IMG/VR virus record: IMGVR_UViG_3300036652_000642
Coordinates: 1-20,060 of that record
Origin: a virus
Strand: one strand, 5' to 3'
Length of the DNA stretch: 20,060 bases
Each line of letters starts with the position of its first letter. The first letter of the stretch is position 1. The notes below the pieces were generated by a model. That model did not search any database, was not told the DNA's origin, and saw only the letters and a program-made list of their open reading frames with translations. Positions 6,893 through 13,991 of the stretch are shown piece by piece. The position numbers and the translations under genes were made by a program.

Positions 6893-7957
6893 TTAGATTG
6901 CGCTTCCGAGTGAACGGATAGCAACTGGCTCGTAGTTACGAACTAGGCTGATGTTCTTAGCAACAGTGATTCCTTCACCGTCACCTAGCATGATGATGTC
7001 ATAACGTTCCTTCATCTTAAGTGAACGAATGTCACGAGTAGGATCGTTGAACTCGTCAGTGGACATATCGTCCTTGACTAGTAGAACACCGACCTCGTTA
7101 CGGTCGATCAGGAACACATCTGACATAGCATTGGTTGAGTTAGTCTTAGCAGTGAAGCTAACGAATGGAGAAACAAGAACGTTGAGACCAAATGGGGCGG
7201 TCGAGTTCAGGTTCGCAGGCGGATCACCAATCTTCCAACCCCAGGCCTGAGCTACATTAGCTCCACCCTGATGGAAGATGCTCTCCTTGAGGAAGATAGA
7301 CCACATTAGCGGATGCATAATATAGTCGGTTGGGATGTGATGCTCAGCGATTAGAACAGCTGCCATGTCTAGGATGTCATCCCATACAATAGAGCCGTTG
7401 TAAGCGCCGTTTACGTCACGACCAGTGGTGTGAACATAGGTGCCAGAGAGGTCAAGGTTGTCAATAACAACAGTGGCAGCATTCTTGAAGCGGGCTAGTG
7501 CAATCTGCTCCTTTAGTCGGGCCATAGCACGACCAGCGGCACGCACATGCAGACCTACGATATCCCAAAGTGAGTCAGCAATAACTTCCTCTGTGAAGGC
7601 GACCTTCACACCCTTCTTCGATACCTTACCTTCAATCTGCTTTGCGAAGGCTAGAGCCTGCTCTGGGTATTCCTGACCTTCAGGCACTTCAGCAGCCTGG
7701 ATAGCGTTCACAGCTGGAAACTCTAGTGAACGACCCTGACCTAGACGTACGGTGCTTAGAAGCGGAGTAACTAGAAGCTGTGGCTCAGCTGCCTCACGAA
7801 GAGTACGGTTAATAACACGGGGGAATAGAATAGGAGCATCCGGACTTGAGAAAGCCTCGTTGATCGTAATTCTATTATCTCCCACGTAACCGTCTTCGGT
7901 GAAAGCAGTCTGCCAGGCATCTGTGCCATTTAGGAGTTCTTCGATACTCTTACTCAT
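6893..7957 (-). CDS. Major capsid protein (HK97-fold)
   Basis: 354 aa, the usual size for an HK97-fold capsid subunit. Supporting segments are A-P-I-L-F-P-R-V-I-N-R-T-L-R-E-A (N-arm to E-loop region), L-E-F-P-A-V-N-A-I-Q-A-A-E-V-P-E-G-Q-E-Y-P (E-loop), a long spine-like helix with A-A-G-R-A-M-A-R-L-K-E-Q-I-A-L-A-R-F, then D-Y-I-M-H-P-L-M-W and the late strands V-F-L-I-D-R-N-E-V-G-V-L-L-V. It follows the protease-scaffold and decoration genes, the standard order. It is its own transcription unit, with a TTACTAT element 105 nt upstream and a terminator behind it, as expected for the most abundant virion protein. AAGGAGG lies 12 nt before the ATG, a rather long spacing; an in-frame TGA just upstream excludes an earlier start. 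Confidence 0.85.
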   Translation of the reverse strand: MSKSIEELLNGTDAWQTAFTEDGYVGDNRITINEAFSSPDAPILFPRVINRTLREAAEPQLLVTPLLSTVRLGQGRSLEFPAVNAIQAAEVPEGQEYPEQALAFAKQIEGKVSKKGVKVAFTEEVIADSLWDIVGLHVRAAGRAMARLKEQIALARFKNAATVVIDNLDLSGTYVHTTGRDVNGAYNGSIVWDDILDMAAVLIAEHHIPTDYIMHPLMWSIFLKESIFHQGGANVAQAWGWKIGDPPANLNSTAPFGLNVLVSPFVSFTAKTNSTNAMSDVFLIDRNEVGVLLVKDDMSTDEFNDPTRDIRSLKMKERYDIIMLGDGEGITVAKNISLVRNYEPVAIRSLGSAI

Positions 7958-8062
7958 TTGATTTCATTTCCTCCTTGAAAGGAATCTACTTTATGTATTT
8001 TCTTTACGTTCAGCAGCTTCCTCACAAATAGGGAGGTTTTCGCTGTGTTTTGTGTATTTCGA
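7958..8062 (-). promoter_or_regulatory. Long 5' leader of the capsid gene with strong Shine-Dalgarno
   Basis: This ~105-nt leader lies between the promoter-like element and the capsid ATG. It contains AAGGAGG (7970-7976). A short hairpin (TCCT-TTCA-AGGA) overlaps the Shine-Dalgarno sequence, and an upstream ACCTCCC block (centred near 8033) is complementary to GGAGG. Alternative pairing could hide or expose the ribosome site; this is inferred from sequence only. Confidence 0.4.
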
Positions 8063-8069
8063 ATAGTAA
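8063..8069 (-). promoter_or_regulatory. TTACTAT promoter-like element of the capsid gene
   Basis: The minus strand reads AAACCCTAT-TACTAT-TCGAAAT. It lies between the decoration-gene terminator and the capsid gene, so it is the only candidate promoter in the insulated unit. The upstream CCCT is shared with the copies at 11062 and 13973. Confidence 0.6.
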
Positions 8070-8092
8070 TAGGGTTTATATGATTTTATAAA

Positions 8093-8120
8093 GGAGGGCG
8101 GATTTTTAGATCCGCCCTCC
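8093..8120 (-). terminator. Rho-independent terminator after the decoration-protein gene
   Basis: A perfect 11-bp stem (ATCCGCCCTCC / GGAGGGCGGAT) with a 6-nt A/T-rich loop, 6 nt after the stop of the gene at 8127-8837. On the minus strand it is followed by TTTATAAAATC, a moderate U-tract. Confidence 0.88.
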
Positions 8121-8126
8121 CAAAGG

Positions 8127-8837
8127 TTACTTCTTTAGAACTGCGCGGAATGCACCAACGACGTTTGTAACGTCTAGATTGGAGCGAATACCAAGCTTGC
8201 CCTGATAAGGACCAGTCTGAGTTAGCTCCCAAACAAGCTTAAGAGCACCAGGATCCGAAGGCAGAAGCATGTAAGATAGCAGGCCATCATCGAAGTTCAA
8301 AGCGAACTTCTCGATCTCTACAACCTTAGCTACTGCTACGTAGTATGGGTCTGAACCGAGGTTCATAGCCACAGGACGACCAATGTTGTCCGAACGGACA
8401 AGAGCGCCTGGAGTAAGAGTGTCATTCAGGCCAGAAATCAGAGGCCACTCAACGTAGCCTTCTGTAATCCAACCTGCACCCTGAGAGGTACCCTTATCGA
8501 AAGGACGGTATAGGTCATACTGAGCGCAACCGATTGGCACTGACTGTGAGGGCACAGTTACAGTGACGGGGGTTGCTGACTCACCATCGTTATAGGTCTG
8601 GCCTGAACCAGAGCCGTTTGCAGGGACAACGCGTGAGTCGCCATTAGCGTCAGCTACAACCGAGAGGATTGTACCCTTAGCAATGACAATCTCAAAACGA
8701 TTGTCCTCTAGGTCGGTGTAGAGGGTCGGAAGACCCTCATGGGGTAGGAGGTAGCTATGGGGAGCGGCACCTTCAGATACGACGAAGCGTCCTGAACCGT
8801 TCTTACCATAAACCTTACGAAATGCGGCTAGAGCCAT
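8127..8837 (-). CDS. Probable capsid decoration / stabilisation protein
   Basis: 236 aa. It sits between the protease-scaffold and the major capsid gene, the classical place for a head-decoration protein. The sequence looks beta-rich: R-F-E-I-V-I-A-K-G-T-I-L-S-V-V-A near residues 47-62 resembles decoration proteins that hold an 'x-x-x-I-x-K-G-T-V' strand, followed by a glycine/serine-rich loop, V-T-V-T-V-P, then a P-G-A-L-V-R-S-D segment and Y-Y-V-A-V-A-K-V-V-E. The C-terminus ends V-V-G-A-F-R-A-V-L-K-K. It might alternatively be a minor head protein. GGAAAGG lies 8 nt before the ATG. It starts 18 nt after the protease stop, so it may share that transcript, and a strong terminator follows. 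Confidence 0.6.
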   Translation of the reverse strand: MALAAFRKVYGKNGSGRFVVSEGAAPHSYLLPHEGLPTLYTDLEDNRFEIVIAKGTILSVVADANGDSRVVPANGSGSGQTYNDGESATPVTVTVPSQSVPIGCAQYDLYRPFDKGTSQGAGWITEGYVEWPLISGLNDTLTPGALVRSDNIGRPVAMNLGSDPYYVAVAKVVEIEKFALNFDDGLLSYMLLPSDPGALKLVWELTQTGPYQGKLGIRSNLDVTNVVGAFRAVLKK

Positions 8838-8855
8838 TTTAAATACCTTTCCGTA

Positions 8856-10466
8856 TTAGTATAGTTTCTTGCGATCCATAAAGACATCAGTGAAGAAGTC
8901 TACTGGATTTACTTTTTGGGATTCCTCAGAAAAGCCCTCGATTGGCTCCTTAGAACTATTGCCTACGGCGTAACCTGCGTCAACGCTTGCCTCAATAGTT
9001 GGAACGCCTCGATAATCGGGCGTGACTCGAGCTGGGGCATAATGCATAAGATCCTTGAGCGAATCGGCCAGCGATGAAGCTGAACGATTTAGGTGCTCAT
9101 CAATCTCACCAGCGCGGTCTTCTTTGTTGACAATACCTAGAGTAATCTTGGTGTCAACTACGCGTTCAACCAAGCCTCGCTTGAGAGCGGCTTTCAGCTT
9201 CGCGTTTTCCTCTCTGAGTGTAGTAGCGGCAGCTTCTAACTCGGTAACTTGTGACTCAAGCTCTTCAATTCGTTCACTGAGTTCAGATACTTCATCAAAG
9301 CTATCATTTGCCTCTTCTACATCACTGGGATTCTCGTCTGAGAGGCGAGATAGAGGTGCCCCAGTAGATCTTTCAGGATCGATGTCCTTCTTATGAGCCT
9401 TTTCCTGGCTCTCTGAACGACGGACGCGAGCATCGGTACGAACACCATGACTGGTGCGAGGATCGCCATCGGCTTCCTCTACCTCATCTTCTTCCTCGTT
9501 CTCGGTTTCCTCAGCGGCGGTCTCGTCGGTCTCGTCCTCTTCGGCCGAAGGTTCCTCGTCGGTCTCTTCTCCCTCATCTGACTCCTCTTCCGAAACTACA
9601 GTAGTTGCTAGTGCATCACTAAGGGTTTCTGAAATAGCGAGAATATCTTCCTCTTCTGACTCAGTAAGCTCCGAAGCTAGTGCATTCAAGAATGCGCCTT
9701 TCATCTGCATATACTGATTTGAGGCGTCTTTCTTCTTAAGATCTAGAAGAATATCAACCTGCTCAGATTCGGTATATTCCATAACCTCTTCTTTGTCCAT
9801 TGACAGAGAGAAGATTCGAGCACTACGTACCCAACCCTCATCCTCTGCTTCGTCGCCTTCTTGGCCTGTTGCGGGAGAACCATCTGCATGAATCTCCTTT
9901 ACACCCGAACGACCATCGGCTGGCATATTTACCCAAGAATACTCTTTGAACTCGCAGCCCTTCATTGCTAGATAGGCGGTCTTACCCTTGTAGACCTTAC
10001 CACGAGCATGCTTACAAGGCGCACTAAAGCTAGAGGCGTTGCTCCAGTTCTCTCCACAGATCGAACAAACAGCTTCCTTTGCCTTGCCACCTACAGAACC
10101 GGTTAGGTATCGTTGTGAAACAATCTTCTCACAAGCAGCTTTATCCGTAACTGCAAGCTGTAGACGAATGAATGGAGTACCATCAGCTTCTTGGTCCATC
10201 TTAGCTGCAATTACGCGGCCCAGAGGTTCAGCCTTAGGATCATGATTAATTAGAACTGGCTTAGGGTAAGGAGTTACCCAGCTCTCAAGAGCGGACTCCA
10301 GCTCTTCCTTTGAATAAAACGTGTTATTGTTTGTAAGGCCCTCATGAATTGCGGCGACCTCAATGATAAGACCCTTATTGCCTCGCTCAGCCTCCGTGAA
10401 TACGTTAGCTAGCTGCTCCTCTACGTTGGGAATCTCAAGGGTAATATTTTCCGTGAAACTAAACAT
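8856..10466 (-). CDS. Head-maturation protease fused to scaffold, with zinc-binding insert
   Basis: 536 aa. Residues ~30-190 are a prohead protease of the herpesvirus-assemblin-like serine type: V-L-I-N-H-D (H75) and L-T-G-S-V-G-G (S124) are the likely catalytic His and Ser, followed by G-C-E-F-K-E-Y-S-W-V-N. An insert C134-S-I-C137 with C151-K-H153 looks like a small zinc knuckle. Residues ~290-335 are almost purely Glu/Asp. Residues ~390-432 form a coiled coil (E-R-I-E-E-L-E-S-Q-V-T-E-L heptads), and the tail is mixed. Such an acidic, coiled-coil C-terminus is what scaffold domains look like, so one gene likely supplies both the scaffold and the protease that removes it. GGAGG lies 10 nt before the ATG. 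TTACTAT lies 32 nt upstream, so it is separately promoted. Confidence 0.82.
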   Translation of the reverse strand: MFSFTENITLEIPNVEEQLANVFTEAERGNKGLIIEVAAIHEGLTNNNTFYSKEELESALESWVTPYPKPVLINHDPKAEPLGRVIAAKMDQEADGTPFIRLQLAVTDKAACEKIVSQRYLTGSVGGKAKEAVCSICGENWSNASSFSAPCKHARGKVYKGKTAYLAMKGCEFKEYSWVNMPADGRSGVKEIHADGSPATGQEGDEAEDEGWVRSARIFSLSMDKEEVMEYTESEQVDILLDLKKKDASNQYMQMKGAFLNALASELTESEEEDILAISETLSDALATTVVSEEESDEGEETDEEPSAEEDETDETAAEETENEEEDEVEEADGDPRTSHGVRTDARVRRSESQEKAHKKDIDPERSTGAPLSRLSDENPSDVEEANDSFDEVSELSERIEELESQVTELEAAATTLREENAKLKAALKRGLVERVVDTKITLGIVNKEDRAGEIDEHLNRSASSLADSLKDLMHYAPARVTPDYRGVPTIEASVDAGYAVGNSSKEPIEGFSEESQKVNPVDFFTDVFMDRKKLY

Positions 10467-10498
10467 TTGATAAAGGCCTCCAAATACGCCTATCTAAA

Positions 10499-10505
10499 AT
10501 AGTAA
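10499..10505 (-). promoter_or_regulatory. TTACTAT promoter-like element of the protease-scaffold gene
   Basis: The minus strand reads AGACTTT-TACTAT-TTTAGATA, 32 nt before the start codon and 8 nt after the stop of the 51-aa gene. The gene it precedes has a GGAGG ribosome site, consistent with a leader of ~25 nt. Confidence 0.58.
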
Positions 10506-10512
10506 AAGTCTA

Positions 10513-10668
10513 TTACTTTTTCTTATATTCTCTATGGTTAAATTTCTCAAAACATTGGTTATGGAAATTCCATACATTCTGTAGTTTGTCGAAATCTTCG
10601 TGCAGATCTTCATTACTAACTATGGATCTTCCACAGATTGCGCAGACTAATTTATCCGCACCCGCCAC
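10513..10668 (-). CDS. Small zinc-finger-like protein (51 aa)
   Basis: A short gene with a GTG start at 10666-10668, found by translating the gap between two longer genes. AAGGA lies 6 nt upstream and overlaps the stop of the 114-aa gene, which fixes the start. The frame cannot begin earlier because that same TAA is in frame. The product has C9-x2-C12 (V-C-A-I-C-G-R-S-I) and H36-x2-C39 (F-H-N-Q-C-F), a C-x2-C-x23-H-x2-C arrangement typical of one zinc site, and a basic C-terminus (R-E-Y-K-K-K). C-A-I-C-G resembles the C-S-I-C-G of the neighbouring protease. The role is unknown; binding to DNA or to a virion protein is possible. Confidence 0.75.
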   Translation of the reverse strand: MAGADKLVCAICGRSIVSNEDLHEDFDKLQNVWNFHNQCFEKFNHREYKKK

Positions 10669-10677
10669 CGAATATCC

Positions 10678-11022
10678 TTAGGGCAGATTCTGATCTGAGG
10701 TCTTCTGCTCTTGAAGGCCAGCTAGTTTCGCCTGTGAATCAGTAAGATCCGATGCCGGACCCGATTCTCCATAAACGTTTGTCACTAAATCGAGCTGCTT
10801 CTGACGCTCCTGGATAGCTAGATCATCTAGATCGACTGTTACCTGATCATGAAGATGTTGATCCTGAACTATATAAGCATTAGGTGTCGCATGCTGGAAA
10901 ACAAGTGCAACTTCTTTTTGGGCGTTGGTTGACAAAGTACCCTGAGCTGCTGATATTGCTGACTTGTCGGCAGCAATGTTCATATCAGGCGTTGCGTCGG
11001 CATATGTCTCTTGCTGAGCCAT
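10678..11022 (-). CDS. Hypothetical protein, probably minor virion or assembly protein
   Basis: 114 aa, not recognised. It is polar and largely helical, with a Gln-rich end (A-K-L-A-G-L-Q-E-Q-K-T-S-D-Q) and a middle segment A-L-V-F-Q-H-A-T-P-N-A-Y-I-V-Q-D-Q-H-L-H. There are no cysteines, membrane segments or signal peptide. It has its own TTACTAT element 39 nt upstream and AAAGGA 7 nt before the ATG. It is followed directly by the zinc-binding 51-aa gene, whose ribosome site overlaps its stop, so the two are translated together. Position before the protease-scaffold suggests a head-assembly role, by inference only. Confidence 0.7.
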   Translation of the reverse strand: MAQQETYADATPDMNIAADKSAISAAQGTLSTNAQKEVALVFQHATPNAYIVQDQHLHDQVTVDLDDLAIQERQKQLDLVTNVYGESGPASDLTDSQAKLAGLQEQKTSDQNLP

Positions 11023-11061
11023 GTAATAATCCTTTACTTAAGAGCGATATCTACTTTAACA

Positions 11062-11068
11062 ATAGTAA
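11062..11068 (-). promoter_or_regulatory. TTACTAT promoter-like element of the 114-aa gene
   Basis: The minus strand reads AATACCCT-TACTAT-TGTTAAAG, in the 65-nt gap after the glycosyltransferase. AATACCCT closely matches the flank of the portal copy (ATACCCTT). No terminator is visible in this gap. Confidence 0.58.
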
Positions 11069-11087
11069 GGGTATTAAGGTATAAAAT

Positions 11088-11879
11088 TTAAGGATAGATT
11101 CCTAGCCGATGCGCTACTTTTTCTAGATACATCAGTTTTCGGGGATCTCCCCTCTCCAAATATTCCTCAAGCATCTGTCTACTCATGATATGGGGAGAAT
11201 AAAGGTTACTTGCGCAGTAGAGTTTAATGCCCTTATTTGCGGCATCACGGGACCAACCCAAATCTTCCCCCTGCTTATGCCAAGCATAACGAACGTTCCG
11301 ATAAACCACGGGTGTCATCATTACCGCTGCCATAATTACATCAGCTTGGAATACTTCACCTAAAGGATATCTAGAATGATCACGAAAGGCTCTACCATCT
11401 GCGACCCAAGTCATAACCGAGGGAAAATCGATGTTTATTGGAGTCATATATAATAGAGGATTAACCGCTTGAAGGGTATGAGTTAACTCAAATAATTTGG
11501 ATATTGTACGTGGATCTTCCAAGAGAACATCTGTATCTAAGGAGAAAAGACGATCTGGCTTAAGTTGCGTAACTCTATCTAAGATATTATTTCGCATTGT
11601 TGCCATATGGATATAGTGATCTTTAGTCCAAGACCGAGTACCTTCTGGATGAGTCTTATGTGGAACCTGATGATTTACATGAAGGTCGAAATGACGTACT
11701 TCTGGGTGTCTTTCGTGAAAATCAATAAGACAGCCTAAGGTTGCATCGTCGTTGGGTGCAAGTTCAAATACGAATCCCAGGTCGGCTAAGGGCCAATCCT
11801 GGGACTCAATGTAAGCAAACCATGTGGGTAATATCCACTCTCGCTGATAAACGGGAGCTGATATGATAATATAACTCAT
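11088..11879 (-). CDS. GT-A fold glycosyltransferase
   Basis: 263 aa. It starts with S-Y-I-I-I-S-A-P-V-Y-Q-R-E, the first strand and nucleotide-sugar loop of family-2-like glycosyltransferases. A D115-T-D117 motif within R-L-F-S-L-D-T-D-V-L-L is the metal/nucleotide-binding D-x-D. E205-D206 in Q-G-E-D-L-G-W-S-R-D matches the acidic acceptor-side motif that precedes W-x-x-x-A. It probably transfers a sugar to a virion protein or a surface glycan. The frame extends 24 codons upstream to 11951, but those codons overlap the 88-aa gene. The ATG at 11877-11879, one base after that gene's stop, is the better start because the conserved fold begins there. The gene lies in the portal-to-protease interval, unusual for such an enzyme. 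Confidence 0.78.
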   Translation of the reverse strand: MSYIIISAPVYQREWILPTWFAYIESQDWPLADLGFVFELAPNDDATLGCLIDFHERHPEVRHFDLHVNHQVPHKTHPEGTRSWTKDHYIHMATMRNNILDRVTQLKPDRLFSLDTDVLLEDPRTISKLFELTHTLQAVNPLLYMTPINIDFPSVMTWVADGRAFRDHSRYPLGEVFQADVIMAAVMMTPVVYRNVRYAWHKQGEDLGWSRDAANKGIKLYCASNLYSPHIMSRQMLEEYLERGDPRKLMYLEKVAHRLGIYP

Positions 11880-11880
11880 C

Positions 11881-12147
11881 TTATACTTCTGCTGGAACCT
11901 CTTCAGCCTTAGTACGGGCCTTAGCTGCTGGCTTCTCCTGTGGAAGCGCACGCTCTAGCAGATTTACAACATCCTGCTCTAACATTTCAACGCGCTTTAT
12001 TAGATTCTCAATAGCCTTATGGGCGTACTGTAGAGCCATAAGGGGCTGGTTATTGTCGGTTGTCTGCTTTAGGCCAGCCATAAAATCTTCCTGCATTCTA
12101 TACAGGGGACGTGGAGCAGACTGGGGACGGAACTGTTCATCGCTCAT
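11881..12147 (-). CDS. Small coiled-coil protein following the portal
   Basis: 88 aa, unrecognised. The middle (residues ~38-70) is a helix with heptad-like hydrophobics (A-I-E-N-L-I-K-R-V-E-M-L-E-Q-D-V-V-N-L-L) and the C-terminus is Ala/Lys/Glu-rich. It starts on the base after the portal stop, with AGGAG 8 nt before the ATG, and ends one base before the glycosyltransferase start, so the three are co-translated. The size and helix would suit an assembly factor or a small internal virion protein; this is inference. Confidence 0.75.
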   Translation of the reverse strand: MSDEQFRPQSAPRPLYRMQEDFMAGLKQTTDNNQPLMALQYAHKAIENLIKRVEMLEQDVVNLLERALPQEKPAAKARTKAEEVPAEV

Positions 12148-13941
12148 TTATTCATCTCCTAGGAGTTCTGTTAATTCTTCTAGGAACATTATATCAGATT
12201 GATCTGATGCTGTAAGTTTTTGTGGCTTCTTACGGATATTCGAAGTTCTTGTACCATATTGGTTGGTTGGCATAGACTTATTAGCTACAGCTTTCTGTCG
12301 AGGTGCAGTATTAGCTGACTTCGAAATACTAGGTGGACCAGTTAACTTAGGCCCATTATTACTACCGCCGCGCGTAGCTACCGCAGGCTTGTTTACCGAG
12401 ACTCCACCAGCCGCAGTTGGAGGTGACCCTCCTGTCGCTGGCTTTTTAGCGTTGGGATTTGTTTTACCTTTACCATTTAAGTTTTGGGTCCAGGCCGGTG
12501 TTCCCGTACCTGGTTTAATTGGTTTACCAGGAGCTTCAGGTGGAGCAAGTTCCCTATTAGAGATTGCAGTATATAGTTCTTGTCTATCTGCATCGAGTGG
12601 CTCCTTGAGTTGGATTCTTGCTTCGTCCCAAATAACTAAGTCAGAAATCCACTTCTGGATAATATGGTTTTCTTTCTTAACCTGAGTATCGACATCGATC
12701 TCATTAAATACAAAATAACAAGTATCTAAGACATCCTTGCGAGCAACGAATGGATCAAAGTCCGCCTCCAACAGAAGCTCATTAAAAATATGCAGACGTA
12801 TCAATTCACCGAAGGTCTTCTGATAAAGCTTGATCTTATCAAAGATCTTGGTATCGTCTTCTTCGTCTTTGGCTGCATTCGCCTGTGACATACCAAGACG
12901 CTTTTTAGTCAACCCCATACCGACAGCAACGCGTTCTTTGAAATGGTCTAGGTAAGGTTGGATGTCAAGTGCCTTACCCTGACTACCTACAACATCAATA
13001 TCATGTCGTTCTGGCAGGACAATGCCACCACCAGTACCAAGACCCTCAATCGAACCTACTGCAGCATTAATCTCGTCAGGTTCAGCGGGATGCTCCTCTG
13101 TACCAACAATATATTTATAGATAGGAAATAATTCTCTATGTACTAAATTCTGAACGTCCTCTTCTACCTGACGTAGAGCAATCACATCATCCATAACTGC
13201 CACGAAGAACGGCGTACCGAAAAGTCGGCCAGGCTTGACATCTACCGAGAAATGAATTACCTGCTCTGGTTTCCAAGTAGGTAGGAGATTAGCATACCCG
13301 CGCTCGCCCCGACCAAAACCGGAGGGAGCATTATAGCCATGTGCACCCCATATATTCTGGCGATACTTTATAGGCTTGTTATGATAATCGCGCATAATCT
13401 CTACGGTCTCAGCCGGTAGGAGTTCATACCCAATTACAGGCTTAGTTCCGTATACGGGATGAATATCAAGTGGGAAGAACTCATTTATATCTGCACGGAC
13501 TTTGACTACAAAAGCATTGCCGAACTTAACTAGTTGGTCCGCAACATCTATTAGGAAGTTATTAAAGCTCCTCTTCATCGACAGTTCCATAAACTGGATA
13601 CGGAGCTTTAGATACTCAACAGCCTCAGGATTCTGAGAGATAATTGTATACCCTTCTTTCCAGAAGAGTTCTTTATACTGGTTGAATCCCTGCTTCACAT
13701 AGGAGTCTGTATCGACAGCCTGTATAATCCTATCAAAATCATACGGCGCAGGTTCAAAGTTAACACGATTATAGCCAATGCTGTAGGTACCACCTGTATA
13801 ACCTACGGCTAAACCGATTGATCGAAAGAGTTTAGGAAGTACTTTTAGATCTTCCTCGTCAAGAGCAGGAGTAAGATCTTTTTTCTTACTCCCGTCCCGC
13901 TCTTGAGGACCTATAAAAGGTACTAAATCTTTGAGGGCCAT
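12148..13941 (-). CDS. Portal protein
   Basis: 597 aa. It forms the dodecameric ring at one vertex through which DNA is packaged. Supporting segments are D-T-D-S-Y-V-K-Q-G-F-N-Q-Y-K-E-L-F-W-K-E-G, N-A-F-V-V-K-V-R-A-D, Y-E-L-L-P-A-E-T-V-E-I, W-K-P-E-Q-V-I-H-F-S-V-D-V (the typical 'eeViHf' strand), G-T-P-F-F-V-A-V-M-D-D-V-I-A-L-R-Q-V-E-E-D, and then the helical crown-side region. The last ~110 residues are low-complexity (Gly/Pro/Lys/Thr/Asn), except for a final acidic helix E-E-L-T-E-L-L-G-D-E, which could contact scaffold or terminase. AAAGGA lies 5 nt before the ATG. A TTACTAT element lies 31 nt upstream. Confidence 0.88.
   Translation of the reverse strand: MALKDLVPFIGPQERDGSKKKDLTPALDEEDLKVLPKLFRSIGLAVGYTGGTYSIGYNRVNFEPAPYDFDRIIQAVDTDSYVKQGFNQYKELFWKEGYTIISQNPEAVEYLKLRIQFMELSMKRSFNNFLIDVADQLVKFGNAFVVKVRADINEFFPLDIHPVYGTKPVIGYELLPAETVEIMRDYHNKPIKYRQNIWGAHGYNAPSGFGRGERGYANLLPTWKPEQVIHFSVDVKPGRLFGTPFFVAVMDDVIALRQVEEDVQNLVHRELFPIYKYIVGTEEHPAEPDEINAAVGSIEGLGTGGGIVLPERHDIDVVGSQGKALDIQPYLDHFKERVAVGMGLTKKRLGMSQANAAKDEEDDTKIFDKIKLYQKTFGELIRLHIFNELLLEADFDPFVARKDVLDTCYFVFNEIDVDTQVKKENHIIQKWISDLVIWDEARIQLKEPLDADRQELYTAISNRELAPPEAPGKPIKPGTGTPAWTQNLNGKGKTNPNAKKPATGGSPPTAAGGVSVNKPAVATRGGSNNGPKLTGPPSISKSANTAPRQKAVANKSMPTNQYGTRTSNIRKKPQKLTASDQSDIMFLEELTELLGDE
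12188..12193 (-). promoter_or_regulatory. Possible internal -10-like element near the portal 3' end
   Basis: The minus strand reads AATCTGATATAATGTTCC inside the portal gene, 40 nt before the 88-aa start. It shares ATCTGATATAAT with the site at 14356. Because it lies in coding sequence (residues S-D-I-M), it may be chance. Confidence 0.2.
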
Positions 13942-13972
13942 ATCATTCCTTTAACGGTGCGTGACCCCCCTT

Positions 13973-13979
13973 ATAGTAA
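13973..13979 (-). promoter_or_regulatory. TTACTAT promoter-like element of the portal gene
   Basis: The minus strand reads ATACCCTT-TACTAT-AAGGGG in the 50-nt gap before the portal, 31 nt from the ATG. CCCTTTACTATAAGGG is itself nearly an inverted repeat, so a hairpin or operator function is also possible. Confidence 0.58.
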
Positions 13980-13991
13980 AGGGTATATAAA

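Noticed and set aside
7950-7967. Five-codon frame overlapping the capsid start as a real leader peptide gene
   Set aside because: Its ATG lies only 2 nt from the GGAGG core, too close for efficient initiation. It is mentioned only as part of the leader finding.
8858-8863. TATACT box 20 nt before the decoration-protein gene
   Set aside because: It overlaps the last codons of the protease (L-Y-stop), so coding explains it. It lacks the TG extension, and the gene has a ribosome site and can share the protease transcript.
9055-9717. Plus-strand open frames rich in serine opposite the protease-scaffold gene
   Set aside because: They are the antisense of Glu/Asp-rich and coiled-coil codons (GAG/GAA read as CTC/TTC with Ser codons). 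There is no ribosome site, and all supported genes are on the minus strand.
11880-11951. 24-codon N-terminal extension of the glycosyltransferase
   Set aside because: It overlaps the 88-aa gene entirely, is Arg/Gln-rich and unlike the fold. The conserved first strand begins at the ATG at 11877-11879.
12263-12685. Plus-strand 140-aa frame opposite the portal C-terminus
   Set aside because: It is the antisense of a Gly/Pro/Thr/Lys-rich low-complexity tail, which tends to be free of stops on the opposite strand. No promoter or ribosome site was seen.
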